Of a stretch of DNA of 64,000 bases, positions 1 to 13,554 are shown in pieces; the first letter of the stretch is position 1; each line of letters begins with the position of its first letter. Below the pieces are notes generated by a model. It made no database searches, was not told the DNA's origin, and saw only the letters and a list, made by a program, of their open reading frames with translations. The position numbers and the translations under genes were made by a program. This DNA is from Lucinisca nassula (taxonomy: Eukaryota > Mollusca > Bivalvia > Lucinida > Lucinidae): the NCBI GenBank assembly GCA_963580285.1, contig OY757014.1, positions 101,124,072 through 101,188,071 of the forward strand, read 5' to 3'.

Positions 1-1524
1 CATTACAAAACCAGGTTTTCCCGTGGCTGATTTTCCCTGAAAAGGTACTTTTCTACAGGAGGTTTATCATGTTATCTTTGGGTCGTGTTGTTCTGTAATA
101 TAAACGTATGCATTGGTTACAAATGACTGCTTGATTTCAGAAAATATACGGCGACTGCAATATCCCAATTCATTTTCGAATGAGTGTTATACTCTTTCGA
201 CTCCAGGTAGCCCCATAGAAAGTAATCACATGGGTCCAAATCAGGGCTATATGCGGGCCAAAAGTGTCCACAATTCTTTACCTCAGGGTATCGCCTAGAA
301 ATCAACTTATCGCCGAAAGCTTCATGAAGAAAATCCAAAACTATATTTGATGCATAAACCAGACGTTTTCAAGACATCTCGTACGCTTTTGAAGAGCAGG
401 AACAAACTTGTTTTTTCAGAAGCATCAGATACCGTTTAGAGTTTACAGTGTCCGTAAACACGTACGGTCCGATTATTCCGTGTGATGTCATAGCGCACCA
501 AACTGTTAGTCTTCACTATGAATGGGTTTTTCTGTGAAGCAATGCGGATGTTCATTTGTCCAAAACATCATGTTGTGCTTACATGTAGTAGTCGCAGATA
601 AAATTGACTAGGTGGAGCTATTCGGGTGTTGTCAATATATTTCAAATTCGCAGGGTGCACCAGAAGATTCGGTACAGTGGTTTTCTCATGCTTTCTCCAA
701 GCGGACCGAATGGCCATATATGCCACAGATTTGTTTAAATTCTTACAACCGGGAGACTTGGTTTACCTTCATGCTAATACGGCATTCCAAAGGCAGGTAC
801 AAACGATAGTTCTGCCTAGCAAATCGTATCTGCGACTACTATATATGGTCTGGCAAAAGAAAGTGTGATTCATCACTGAACCAAACATCATGGAAAGCAT
901 TGGCATAATTGTTAGCCACGTCTATGTCCCAGCGACAGAAATCAAGCCTTTGCACCTGGTCTGTAGTATTAAAATCGGAATTTTGTAGGGTAAAAGTTTA
1001 AGATCTTTCTTTATAATATCATGCACACATGTTTTCCGAATACAAGTTTCAGATGAGGAACGTCTTGAACCGAGCTGTTGGTGAGCACTTCTCTCAGTGA
1101 ACTGACGTTTTCATCGCTCCTACTCGATCTTGATCGACCAGTTTTGGACACGTCCGCAACTGAACCTTGTCATTCAAACTTCTGAATTACTTAATAGATA
1201 TGTTGCTTGCTGACAGTTGTGTTCTTGAAATGTTGTTCAGACTTTCTCCGAATGTCCGTTACGGATTTAGATTCGAAATAATGTTTCTTAATAAAGATAC
1301 GTTGCTCCGATATCATATGCGCCATCTTGAAAATAGTGTTTATTTGGTTATTTGTATGACGCCATGACGTCAACACGGTATATATTTTGGCGCGTTTATA
1401 TAGCAATCAATAAAAAATTATATTCAAGACCTTTAAATTGATATTTTTACGATGAAAATATACATAAGTTGAACAAAGTTTTGATCATTTTAAAGTGTAA
1501 ACTTTCTTTTCGGACAACCTGTAT
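1..1524 (-). pseudogene. Tc1/mariner-superfamily transposase relic (DUF4817-type HTH), left end outside the window
   Basis: Broken cut-and-paste transposase read right to left. An N-terminal helix-turn-helix of the DUF4817 type starts near 1325 (residues beginning MAHMISEQRIFIKKHYF). The DDE domain follows in pieces: a WFSDESHF block with the first Asp near 870, VWCAMTSHGIIGPYVF near 500, and FWPAYSPDLDPCDYFLWGYL near 200-250 with the last catalytic Asp. In-frame stops and frameshifts separate the blocks, so no intact protein is encoded. The right terminus is probably the GGACAACCTGTA sequence at 1512-1524, next to a TA. The left terminus is not in the window. Family assignment is from motifs and is fairly safe; activity is excluded. 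Confidence 0.75.
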
Positions 1525-1589
1525 ATGAAAAACGTTGCACTTTTTACCTATCGGGGTTTTTACCTCACTAGGTTTATAAATCCTTTATT

Positions 1590-2166
1590 TAATTGCAACC
1601 ACTGGGTCGGTGTCTCGGCTGGTGGATGATCCGTTCGTCTGCGAGGATATTATCAGCTCAGTATCAGTTACTTAGTGCTGAGGTTGATACTGCGGTGTTG
1701 ATGTCAGTACTCAGGTACTGATTTAAATAACTATATTCTTTAACTTTTGCAGTATAAAATTATATTTTTTTCTAAAACAAAGACTGACTTGTCAGGTGAG
1801 ACATGTATCTTAGCGGATTTGGTTGCCACTTTATGCTATATTTTAAATTTTGCAAGTCTCGCTACTTTGGACATCTCCTTCCTGATGCCCGGGACTTCCG
1901 TGGAGTGTGGGCCATGTTTGCTGATGTTGGCACGGATGGGGACGCCTATAAGTCCACGGTTAGGCGTTTCTTGCCTGAAGCCTCCAGTTGACCTGTCTCA
2001 CGAGCTACGTTGGTCGGTGTGTGCTCGGAGGGGGATGTGCTGTGTTTGCCGGGTCTTGTCCATCATCCGTTTCGGTTTCAGAACTTTGGGGTTCTGACAC
2101 ACTGATGGAGATTAAATATCAGAAAGGCCTCTGTGACACTAAATTTGGTACAGTTACGCCTTAATT
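1590..2166 (+). repeat. 573-bp hammerhead-bearing repeat, solo copy A
   Basis: One full unit of the repeat that also forms the tandem array at 3104-4555. It runs from GCAACCACTGGGTCGG near 1595 to GTTACGCCTTAATT at 2166. TTAATT lies at both edges and may be a target duplication. It lies just upstream of CUB exon 1. The open frames in it (for example 1747-2097) recur in every copy but carry different stops, so I do not call a protein. Confidence 0.7.
2096..2137 (+). ncRNA. Hammerhead-like motif, inactivated copy
   Basis: Stem I GACACA/TGTGAC (one mismatch) brackets CTGATGG, a GAT/ATC stem II, GAA and the self-complementary stem III AGGCCT. The invariant core CTGATGA has become CTGATGG, so this copy should not cleave. 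Confidence 0.4.
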
Positions 2167-2242
2167 AAAATAGGAAAATAAATAAACTCATTTTGTTTCC
2201 TAAACTTAAACACGCACTGTATATACTTATAACGTTTTTCAG

Positions 2243-2445
2243 CAAACCAGTCTCCGAAATGTGGCGGAATCATAGAAAGTGAGTCCGGTGTAATTACCAA
2301 CCCTGATTTGAATGGTGATGGTCTTTATGATAGTACTGTTGATTGTTTCTGGAAAGTACAAGGACAGCCTGACAGTGTTATAAGATACCGAATTTTCTAC
2401 ATTGACATTGAGTATTCTGAAGGCTGTGTGAAAGACGTGCTTAGG
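2243..2445 (+). CDS. CUB-domain protein, exon encoding the first half of CUB domain 1
   Basis: An internal coding exon of an extracellular CUB-domain protein. The acceptor is a T-rich tract ending in CAG at 2242 and the donor is GTAAGT at 2446. The frame opens with two bases completing a split codon (phase 1) and ends on a full codon (phase 0). The 67 residues show the CUB first-half pattern: KCGG, then VITNPDLNGDGLYDS, DCFW, a hydrophobic strand (IRYRIFYIDIEY), then GCVKDVLR. The three Cys are CUB cysteines 1, 2 and 3; the Asp after the third is the usual conserved acidic position. The domain continues in the exon at 16657, about 14.2 kb away. The wider protein type (protease, receptor or lectin partner) cannot be told from CUB domains alone. 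Confidence 0.88.
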
Positions 2446-2560
2446 GTAAGTAAAACAAAAACATCACACTAAAGTCGTAAACTTCCCACGCGATTAAACA
2501 AAGTTTAAAGTTTCCTTTTAAAAGGAAGGCTTCCCCAGTCTGTAAAGTTGAAAATCAATC
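2446..2560 (+). other. Start of intron 1 (2446-16656)
   Basis: The intron opens with a consensus donor, GTAAGTAAAA. Apart from repeats listed separately, no exon is supported between 2446 and 16656. Confidence 0.6.
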
Positions 2561-2561
2561 A

Positions 2562-2850
2562 TTTTTGCTCGCCTTTCGAAAGAAGGGAGTGGGTATTGCC
2601 ATACCCCCGGCGTCCGTCGTCGGCGGAAGCGTCGGCGTCCGCATTTGGTTAAATGTTATCTGCAAGCAATCGTTTGTATTGTTTTACAAATTTATTTTCA
2701 AGTAAAGTTATCAATTGGTAAAAAACAACACTGTTTAACATATTCTTTTTTCACTCGATTTACCAGGTTTTGGGTCTTAAATTTGTCTTTTTGAGAAGTT
2801 TATCATTGCCTCTGTATTGCCTCCCTTAGTATCATACAATTTGTCAAATT
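2562..2850 (+). repeat. 5' end fragment of a Helentron-like element, GCTCGCC subtype
   Basis: It begins TTTTGCTCGCCTTTCG, followed by a short fold and a GTCGTCGGCGGAAGCGTCGG-type repeat. This is the same layout as the GCTCACC elements elsewhere in the window (hairpin, then CGTC-rich stretch, then unique body). The body resembles part of 11560-11760. No 3' hairpin is seen. Confidence 0.45.
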
Positions 2851-3338
2851 CATGTGCGCAGCCAACTAAAACACATATTCTCTTCTACATATCCGAGAAC
2901 AGCAAAGTCTCTGGCAAGACTGCGCGTCCCATGACCCATGTCATGTCCATGAAGTCTAAGTAATAAGCCGATACAACGTCATGAAGTTGCATCGACGTTT
3001 TCGCTCTAAATAAGCACGATTTTCCTGGGAAGGCTTTTACGGAAACTGTTTCAGTGTTAGCTGTCCTTCTTAAATCATTGGAAGGAGGACAATGTACGTA
3101 GAAACTATTTTGGGCATCTCCTTCCTGATGCCCGGGACTTCCGTGGAGTGTGGGCCATGTTTGCTGATGTTGGCTCGATGGGGGACGCCTATAAATTCCC
3201 TGGTAGGCGTCTCTTGCCTGATGCCTCCAGTTGACATGTCTCATGAGCTACGTCGGTCGGTGTGTGCTCGGAGGGGGATGTGCTGTGATTGCCGGGTCTT
3301 GTCCATCAACAGTTTCGGTTTCAAAACTTTGGGGTTTA

Positions 3339-3380
3339 GACACACTGATGAAGACTAAATATCAGAAAGGCCTCTGTGTC
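3339..3380 (+). ncRNA. Hammerhead-like ribozyme motif, 573-bp family
   Basis: Stem I GACACA (3339-3344) pairs perfectly with TGTGTC (3375-3380). CTGATGA is at 3345-3351 and GAA at 3365-3367. Stem III is AGGCCT with no loop, and the predicted cleavage follows C3374. Stem II is weak: an A-A mismatch at its base, then only GA/TC. Activity is doubtful without a dimer partner. Confidence 0.45.
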
Positions 3381-3910
3381 ACTAAATTTTGTATAGTTAC
3401 ACATTAATTGCAACCACTGGGTCGGTATCTCTGCTGGTGGATGATTTGTTCGTCCCCGAGGGTATCATCAGCTCAGTATCAGTTCCTTAGTGCTGAGGTT
3501 GATACTGCGGTGTTGACGTCAGTACTCAAGTACTGATTTAAATAACAATATTATATCTATAATTTTTGCAGTATAAATTTCTATTTTTTCTAAAACTAAG
3601 ACTGACTTGTCAGGTTGGACATGCATCTAGCTGAATTGGTTGCCACTTTTTGTAATATTATAAATTTTGCAAGTCTCGCTACTTTGGGCATCTCCTTCCT
3701 GATGCCCGGGACTTCCGTGGAGTGTGGACCATGTTCGCTGATGTTGGCTCGGTGGGGACGCCTATAAGTTCCCTGGTAGGCGTCCCTTGACTGATGCCTC
3801 CAGTTGACATGTCTCATGAGCTACGTCGGTCGGTGTGTGCTCGGAGGGGGATATGCTGTGTTTGCCGGGTCTTGTCCATCAACAGTTTCGGTTTCAAAAC
3901 TTTGGGTTTA

Positions 3911-3952
3911 GACACACTGATGAAGATTAAATATCAGAAAGGCCCCTGTGAC
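3911..3952 (+). ncRNA. Hammerhead-like ribozyme motif, 573-bp family
   Basis: CTGATGA core with stem II GAT/ATC (three pairs above a basal A-A mismatch), GAA, then AGGCCC in place of AGGCCT. Stem I GACACA/TGTGAC has one mismatch. Confidence 0.42.
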
Positions 3953-4484
3953 ACTAAATTTAGTATAGTTACACATTAATTGCAACCACTGGGTCGGTAT
4001 CTCTGCTGGTGGATGATTCGTTCGTCCGCGAGGATATCGTCAGCTCAGTATTAGTTCCTTAGTGCTGAGTTGATACTGCGGTGTTGACGTCAGTACTCAA
4101 GTACTGATTTAAATAACTATATTATATCTTTAATTTTTGCAGTATACATTTCTAATTTTTCTAAAACTAAGACTGACTTGTCAGGTGGGACATATATCTT
4201 AGTGGAATTGATTGCCACTTTTTGTAATATTATCAATTTTGCAAGTTTCGCTACTTTGGCCATCTCCTTCCTGATGCCCGCGTATTCCGTGGAGTGTGGG
4301 CCATGTTTGCTGATGTTTGCTCAGCTGGGGACGCCTATAATATCCCTGGTAGGCGTCTCTTGCCTGATGCCTCCAGTTGACATGTCTCATGAGCTACGTC
4401 AGTCGGTGTGTGCTCGTAGGGTGATGTGCTGTGTTAGCCGGGTCTTATCCATCAACAGTTTCGGTTTCAAAACTTTGGGGTTTA

Positions 4485-4526
4485 GACACACTGATGAAAA
4501 TTAAATATACGAAAGGCCTCTGTGTC
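4485..4526 (+). ncRNA. Hammerhead-like ribozyme motif, 573-bp family
   Basis: Perfect stem I GACACA/TGTGTC, CTGATGA core, GAA and stem III AGGCCT. Stem II is degraded in this copy. Confidence 0.4.
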
Positions 4527-4611
4527 ACTAAATTTGGTATAGTTACACATTAATTATAATTTATATTCACGGACCCGGCGAGGAGCGAAACCGCAACGTC
4601 TCAGTGTAACG

Positions 4612-5300
4612 GTTAAAAAAACAAAATAAAAAAAAAAAAAAAAAAAAACATCCGCCTTTGTGAACAGCGAAGGCTGAATGTGGCGAGCTGCTCACTCGCA
4701 CAAGTTTTATGCTGGCGGAAAAATTGTAAAAAAATACAGAACCATGCACATGTTAAGCTTTTAAATTATTCGTTTGACGCGCAATTTGATTTCAAAGATG
4801 AACAATGGCATGTTTTGTAAAATTGACCATGTTGGTAGATACGAGCGCTGACCCATAAATATGAGGTTTATGCCTGAGTTCGAGGCCACTATCGAGTCAA
4901 GCTCTACAATGGAAAGCCAGGTGGTTTGAAACGTTTTATCTCCATACGGAACGGTTAATACTGTTGCTAAATGAATGAAAAAAAATGACATCACTTTCAT
5001 ATAGACAACCCTACAACAATTTTACTCGATTGATTTACATCGTGAAAAACCACTCGGAAAAAAACACTTTTATACAATAAGTTATCAAGTAGTTCGACTA
5101 TCTGCCTGTTACTGGACTCTGCAGAAATATTTTTACTGATTTCAGCTGTCAAACTCCCTTGATAAACTCATCCTGGAAATTCTGGGTGACCAAGAACAGT
5201 TTGAGACTCACAGAGAAGTGTGACTCAAGTGACATAATTAACTTTTGTATGCTATAGGCATTTATATAAATTACAAATCCTTAAGAAAAGAAAAGCATTA
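4612..5300. other. Intronic DNA with a poly-A tract; no gene seen
   Basis: An A-rich run lies at 4612-4648. The rest has no recognisable family. A CAG at 5143-5145 followed by a 25-codon open frame was considered as an exon and rejected. Confidence 0.4.
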
Positions 5301-5440
5301 CTCCAACAGGTCCGTGTACCAAACAACCCACTAAACCCCTTTATATAGAGAAAGTTGGGTGTACAGGGGTACACGTTATTTTTATGTGTTTTTTTTTCTT
5401 GCTCAATACACCGAACATCTACAATCTATATTTGGACTAA
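5300..5440 (+). repeat. Degraded half of an AAACACGCC foldback MITE
   Basis: Matches the left half of the MITE consensus (ACCCCTTTATATAGAG, GTACAGGGGTACAC, CTACAATCTATATTTGG) but lacks the central palindrome and the right terminus. Confidence 0.4.
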
Positions 5441-5460
5441 TCAAAATGATATTTTTTTCA

Positions 5461-5740
5461 CATCAAGAAAACACGCCTGCCTAATTTTAACCCCCTCAAA
5501 TCCCACTTTAATTTAGAAAAAAAAACTGGGGGTTACAGGGATATAAATTATTTTTCTTATTTCTGCTCAAACATAGACAGTGGGTACTCGTTAGAAATGC
5601 GTCATCGAGGCGGTTCTAACGAGAGCCCACAATCTATGTTAAGAGCAGAAATATGAAAAAATATGATTTGTTTAATCGGAAAAGTTTCATTTTTGGTTGC
5701 AAAATTCTCTATATATTTGAATAGGCGTGTTTTCATAATG
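5461..5740 (+). mobile_element. AAACACGCC foldback MITE, copy 1
   Basis: Terminal inverted repeats CATCAAGAAAACACGCC and GGCGTGTTTTCATAATG bracket a central palindrome made of GGGTACTCGTTAGAA and GGTTCTAACGAG. The flanks of the palindrome (CTTATTTCTGCTC and GAGCAGAAATA) are also inverted. No coding capacity. Confidence 0.75.
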
Positions 5741-6714
5741 AACTGAAAAATCCTAGTTCAAGATATATGAAAGCCATAACGTTAGCACATTGATGTTTTA
5801 TATTTTGGCCCCAGTGCAGAAGACAAGTTATACATATAATAGGGTTAGTTTCGAGTCACAACAAGAACGCTTACTACGTCGAATACGGCAGCTAGTATAA
5901 AACAATAGGGATAATTTCACCATGCACGGGATACCGGGAAATGGGAAAGAATTTGAGATGACTGGAAGCAAGTATTACTGCTTTTTTACATCGAACTTCA
6001 CTATTTTAATTAACCTATATATGGCTAGCGGCCCTTTTGAGACATTGGCAAATTGTGCAGACCCAGATGAGATGCCGCATCCAATCAAGATCTAAACGGT
6101 TTGCTCAGCGTACATACATTTTGCAAAAATAACCGCAAAAATACTGACATCCCTATGTTTAGAAATTGACCACTCCAGACTAATAAAATTAAGGTGAAAT
6201 ATTTTATTGGCATCTATGGATAAATTATTTCCCTTCGTAAATAGGGTGACACACACAAGCTTAGTCAAAGGACTTAAGTGAGAGTAGGATCTGTTCTACT
6301 CTAACTTTTTTTTTCTTTGGCTTGACTTCTTGGAGACGACTTTTTGGCCCGACTTCTTGGAAATGCTTTATGAATATATACTGGAAACGCTTAATAAATA
6401 GACATCGACTGGCACTGCATTCGGTTTGTTCCGAATGCGTTTTCACTGCATAAATATGTGGCGAGCAGTCTTATCTATAGGGCTTTCCCAGTTACGTCAT
6501 AAGACGTTTAGAAATAAACTGGGGTATCACCAATCTAATCTAGATGGCTTCCAATTGAAATTGGAAGCCAAAAAAGAGAAGCAAAGGCAGACACCGTCCA
6601 AAATTGTGCATGCCTTTGGAGGAAACATTCAAGGTATAAATAGTAACCTTCTTGAACTCTCATTCTGAGCCTGAATGTAGCAAGTTATGTCAAAAGTCAC
6701 AGACACAGAAATCA
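5741..6714. other. Unclassified intronic DNA
   Basis: No gene or known family recognised. There is a small perfect inverted repeat, GGCTTCCAATTGAAATTGG, near 6545 with AAGCC continuing it. Confidence 0.4.
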
Positions 6715-6715
6715 C

Positions 6716-6766
<51 letters not shown>
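6715..6766 (+). repeat. (TAA)n microsatellite
   Basis: About 17 uninterrupted AAT/TAA units. Confidence 0.95.
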
Positions 6767-6768
<2 letters not shown>

Positions 6769-6957
6769 TGAAAGTGCTTTGGCATTAATAGAAAAAGGGC
6801 ATGTTGTGCCTGCAGCAGGTGCGATACTGGGGCTGTTTTTAGATGTTCTTCTACTCCATCCTGTTTTCTGTTTCTAATTCCCCTTCTCCTGGGAGACGGC
6901 TTGAGATTGGTGGTTGCTTTAAGCCCCGGCCGTTGACCTCCCGGCTGTTATCAGTAA

Positions 6958-7225
6958 CTGTTTTAGTTTGATCTGAGGTTAAACTTCCCCGTCAACACTA
7001 TTTAGGTCATTTTGGAGTAGTTGCTTCAAATTTTGTGGGACTTTTGCCCGATATTGAGATAAAATGACATCTCAGTCACTACGCCCAATGAAACCAATAC
7101 GGTTTATATATGCATGGACGGTCCGACTCAGTAACTGTGGGAGGGCGATCCGCTTGGAGGGTCTAAGCCTGTCCAGGAACAGTGATTATAAATGGCGGGA
7201 CCGACATGACCTAAGCTGTTGACTG
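6958..7225 (-). repeat. SINE-like repeat with GACGTTAAAC-type tail (family S6), degraded
   Basis: Reverse strand ends in a tail related to GGGACGTTAAACCTCA. The body (TTTAGGTCATTTTGGAG, ATGACATCTCA, CGGTCCGACTCA) matches copies at 52778-53069 and 62110-62385. Confidence 0.6.
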
Positions 7226-7940
7226 GGCCGTGAAACAACAACACAAAATACATAATGATCGTGCTGAACGAACCAACACACATTCAAATCATTACCACAG
7301 TATTTGATATTTACCCGTTCCGATTAAATTAGACAAAAACACACAGAAATCCAATGAAGGATATGTCTCATTTGACTGAGGTATTTTTGTATCAAAATGG
7401 GGTTACACGTGTGTGTATTGTGTGTATTTGGTTAAAGGAAAGCTCCTATTTTAATCGCATCCTACAATAACAAATTTCATACAAATGCAGAAAAATATTT
7501 ATTTTGGTTTGATAAACAGTTACTGTATCGCTAAGAGTAAGTGATAATGTTTGCTGTCATTGCGACGTACTGTCGCTGTTTTTCGATATGTTTCGTATTC
7601 TTCGTATGGAAAAAACAGGGCTATCAACATTACCCTTAAAATTACGATTGTAATTTAAATAAAACGCCCACGAAAGTTATATAGTAATGTTGTACGTCAA
7701 CTGATTTCATGAGCATTTCAAATTTCAACCGTATCCAGACAAACACTTCAATCTGAATAATAGAAAATTTATAATTAACTAATTATTGATTACTATTAAA
7801 ATGCCTCTTACATCTAAACCGATATTCTATACCGGTAATGCAAATGAGTTTGGCACAGTAAAAGGTGGTTTCCAGTGCGTTCAAGGACAAACGTCAATGA
7901 AAGTTCGGGATAAACACAGCAGCCCAGTCAATTCTCATAT
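7226..7940. other. Unclassified AT-rich intronic DNA
   Basis: No gene or repeat family recognised. Confidence 0.4.
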
Positions 7941-8345
7941 GGCTACAAAAATGATATTTGCTGATCTTGGACCCCAAATGGCAGTCTCCCTGTCCTTCAT
8001 CATAGTGTAGATTGTACAGTACTCCCATCGCAATGTTTTTGAACCTACGTGACCTCGCAGTATAGTTCTTTTGGCCCGCCGCATTTCCGCGCATGACCCC
8101 GTGCTATGTCCCACTGCGAGCCATCGCAATGACCCGGCGTACATCCCGCGGATCTGCCGCGTTTCACTTATATACCTATGTTTAAGACAGATAACGTCGA
8201 ATATTAATTTTCTACCTGTATAATGCCGCGGAACTAATGTGATTTCCCCGCGATTACCCCGCGATCTCCCCGATCGGCGCGTACCCTCGATGATCGTCAC
8301 AGATTTAACCCTTTTTTCATGACCCGCTCAACACGGGAATCGCGG
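7940..8345. other. GC- and CpG-rich patch inside intron 1
   Basis: A sudden rise in CCGCG, CCCGCG and GCGG words (for example GCCGCATTTCCGCGC, CCCCGCGATTACCCCGCG) in otherwise AT-rich DNA. The open frame on - at 7935-8300 has no recognisable domain and I do not call it a gene. It could be a CpG-island promoter or a foreign or repeat fragment. Confidence 0.45.
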
Positions 8346-8374
8346 GTTCAAAAACATTTGCGGCGGGTGTACTG

Positions 8375-8560
8375 TAGCTCTTGTCCTTTTGGATCATTGA
8401 TTCCACTGTGGGGTTTTAAAATATTTGAGTGACACTGATATGGCCTAATTGACCGAAGCTATCTAGTCTGACACATTAGAAACGTGCACACTCCATAGTT
8501 TTCTATTCTGCGCTGCATTGTTTTCTTCCAAAGGATGACCCTTTTATAGAACATATTATA
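8375..8560 (+). repeat. Dispersed repeat, uninterrupted copy of the one split at 50305-50790
   Basis: Shares GATCATTGATTCCACTGTGG, AATATTTGAG, CTAGTCTG and CTTTTATAGAACATAT with the two parts at 50305-50366 and 50656-50790. That locus has an L-family insertion in the middle. Confidence 0.5.
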
Positions 8561-8563
8561 CCT

Positions 8564-8660
8564 AACCGCGCCACCAGTTCCCAAGTTCGATCGGTTTCAG
8601 CTCTGCGCGGCAGCACTATGCAGTCCAATCAATTTCTCCAAGCCCCGATTGGTTGGGGCA
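8564..8660 (-). repeat. Fragment of SINE-like family S6
   Basis: Contains CGGTTTCAGCTCTGCGCGG and ATGCAGTCCAATCAATTTC, matching the head of the S6 copy at 62300-62385. Confidence 0.5.
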
Positions 8661-8921
8661 CGCGTCGAGTGTGATGCGTAAAATCGGTAAACATGCAAGA
8701 ATGTGGAACTGTGCGGCAGATCAAGTTTCTATGGTGGTAACATGCTTACTAATTTCCATTTTTTTAAACGTAAACAAGCAGGAAATATTTGCTTCATTAC
8801 TTTCTGCGTGTAAGAAACACGTCTTGATCTGCGTTATTCATGGTTGCTTTTTATCGGAGAAACAAATGTCGGAGTCCAGAGCTACATGAAGCAAGGATGG
8901 TGTACGGGATCGTTTTTGCTT

Positions 8922-11459
<2,538 letters not shown>

Positions 11460-12123
11460 TGTTTTTGCCTTTTTTTTGACAGGGTTTTAAAAAAATATGT
11501 CCTTTAGCCGGGTGGGCGGGCGGGCATCCTTTTGGATAACCTTTTTTTCAAAGTAATATATTACCTTTATTCTTCAAAGGATTGCTTCAAATTATGACCG
11601 TTGCTTCATTGATAGTATGTCTTTCTTAGGCAATCCATTAGTGGCATCAAGAACCAAAGTTTTGTTGAAAATTATCATTTTTCGAACTTAAGTTTATTTA
11701 AGAAGTTTGCTCCGTATTACCTCTCTTACTTCCCTCGCAAGCTTGATAGTGTGTTCAATACCAGGTTAAGGAATGTTTTGTTGTTTTTTTTCTTTTCTAT
11801 TTCCTGTTTTTTCTTTCTTAAATACACATAAACATTATTATTACTTGCAAGTTGGTAAAATTTCTTTTTTTTTTTGTCAAATATACAAATTTCGTTTTGT
11901 ACAATGAACAGGCTTGAAAATTTCGTGTTCATTTGTTCTTAGGGATACACATTTTTTTTTAAAAGTCCTTTAAAATAGCGATGTAGAGAGCGGTCGTCGT
12001 CCGAGGTTCAACCCCGTGGAGGAATGGAATCTCTTTTTTTATCTTTTTCTTCATCAACACATAAACAGTTATTATCCCCCTCGCACAACAAAGTAGTTAG
12101 GGGCTTGGAAGATTGCATTTTTC
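11460..12123. other. Intronic DNA, partly related to 2562-2850
   Basis: TGCTCCGTATTACCTCTCTT near 11710 resembles the 2810-2830 region. Otherwise no gene is seen. Confidence 0.35.
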
Positions 12124-12250
12124 CTATACATACATACATACATACATACATACATACATACATACATACATACATACATACATACATACATACATACATA
12201 CATACATACATACATACATACATACATACATACATACATACATACACACA
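12124..12250 (+). repeat. (CATA)n microsatellite
   Basis: About 30 near-perfect TACA/CATA units. Confidence 0.95.
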
Positions 12251-13115
12251 TACATACATGCATGCACACACACACATTCACACATGCATGCATGCACATA
12301 CATGCATACATGCATGCAGCCTTATGCATGGACTCATGCACACACGCTCACACTCATGCATGCATGCACTTACACACATTCATGCACACACACGCTTGCC
12401 TGCACACTCGCATGCATGTACAGACATGCACGCACGCACATACAAAGGCAAACATGCACACACACATGTATGCATGCTCACCCTCAGACCTACGCATATA
12501 TGCATGTATGCATGCATGCATGCAAACAGGCACATATGCACTGATGCAAACCTGTACACATGCACACATGCATGTACGCTCACACTCATAAATGCACACA
12601 CATGCATGTACTCATTTATGTATGCACACATACACATACATGCATGCCCATGCGTGTGTATGCACTAATGCATCCATGCACACACATGCATATATGCACT
12701 CACACATGCAAGCATTCAAGCACACATGCATGCACACATACACTCATGCATGCATGTATACATACACTCATGCATGCATGCATTCACACACATGTATGCA
12801 TGTATGCACATACTCATGCAGGCATGAATGCACACACATGCATGCATGTACCCACACATGCATGCCTGCACTCACACTTGCATGCATGCCTACATGCACA
12901 CATGCATGCATGCACAATCACACTCATCCATGCACAGATGCATGAACTCACACATGCATGCATGAACACACACACATTAATGCATGCATGAATTCATTCA
13001 CACCCACACATGCATGCACACACACACACATACATGCATACATGCAGTCATGCATACATACATACATACATACATACATACATGCACTCACGCATGGATG
13101 CATGCACGCACACAC
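12251..13115 (+). repeat. Degenerate CATG/CACA simple-sequence region
   Basis: About 865 bp of mixed ATGCATGC, CACACA and CACTCA words grading out of the CATA array. It is open in several frames on both strands (His/Thr/Cys/Met-rich); these are artefacts of the repeat, not genes. Confidence 0.85.
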
Positions 13116-13554
13116 TCAAATGTTGGGTGCAACAAATTATTATCTCAAGCAATATCAACTTAAAGGGTCCTGGGTTCAAGTTCAAGGTCACTGTCTATTT
13201 GTAGGAAACATTTGTCAGCGCTGTAGTGCGTACATTTATAAATGGATTTTAATTTAACTTCACACAAATGTTGGGTAAGAATTGCTGCAGTCTGTTGAGC
13301 TCTTTTACAAAACTAAATGTCATTTCTTGGGACAAAAAGCCTGCATAATTGAAATTGTGTATTTGGATAACTTGTTCCACTTAAGCCCCTATAGGCGAGC
13401 ATGTTGCCGTCTGCCAACTCTCGCTACATATGCAGATTGCAGCTGCTTGGCTTACGTCAAAACTGTACTGAAAAAGAGCTCCGCGAAAGGGGCATTATAC
13501 GCCCGAAGCAAGTTAATATATGTTGGACTGAAACCTTGAAACATTAACAATTGT
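13116..13554. other. Unclassified repeat-like DNA
   Basis: Contains TTCACACAAATGTTGGG, a word also found near 28155, 28570 and 29100, so it is part of a degraded dispersed repeat. No gene seen. Confidence 0.35.

Larger units (their letters stand above)
3104..4555 (+). repeat. Tandem array of the 573-bp hammerhead-bearing repeat (about 2.5 units)
   Basis: One 5'-truncated unit (3104 to about 3405) and two full units follow head to tail. The periods are 572 and 574 bp between hammerhead sites. The array ends with GTTACACATTAATT at 4555, the same 3' terminus as solo copy A, while its 5' edge is inside a unit. Each unit has inverted motifs TCAGTAC/GTACTGA and AGTATCA/TGATACT, and a shared frame (SFLMPGTSVECGPCLLM) that ends differently in each copy and is not supported as a gene. 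Confidence 0.75.

Noticed and set aside
1747..4504. Shared 90-120 residue frame (SFLMPGTSVECGPCLLM) in each 573-bp unit.
   Set aside because: The frame starts and stops differently in each copy, the opposite strand is open too, and the unit looks noncoding with a ribozyme.
5146..5223. Possible alternative terminal exon (TTTCAG then 25 codons and a stop), in phase with exon 1.
   Set aside because: It would truncate CUB domain 1 at half length, has no domain, and a CAG plus a short open frame is expected by chance in 14 kb of intron.
7935..8300. 121-residue open frame on - strand over the CpG-rich patch.
   Set aside because: No recognisable motif; Arg/Gly-rich composition follows the GC-rich sequence.
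12008..13204. Many overlapping open frames of His/Thr/Cys/Met or Tyr/Ile repeats on both strands.
   Set aside because: They arise from CATA, CACA and CATGCA simple sequence and are open in several frames at once.
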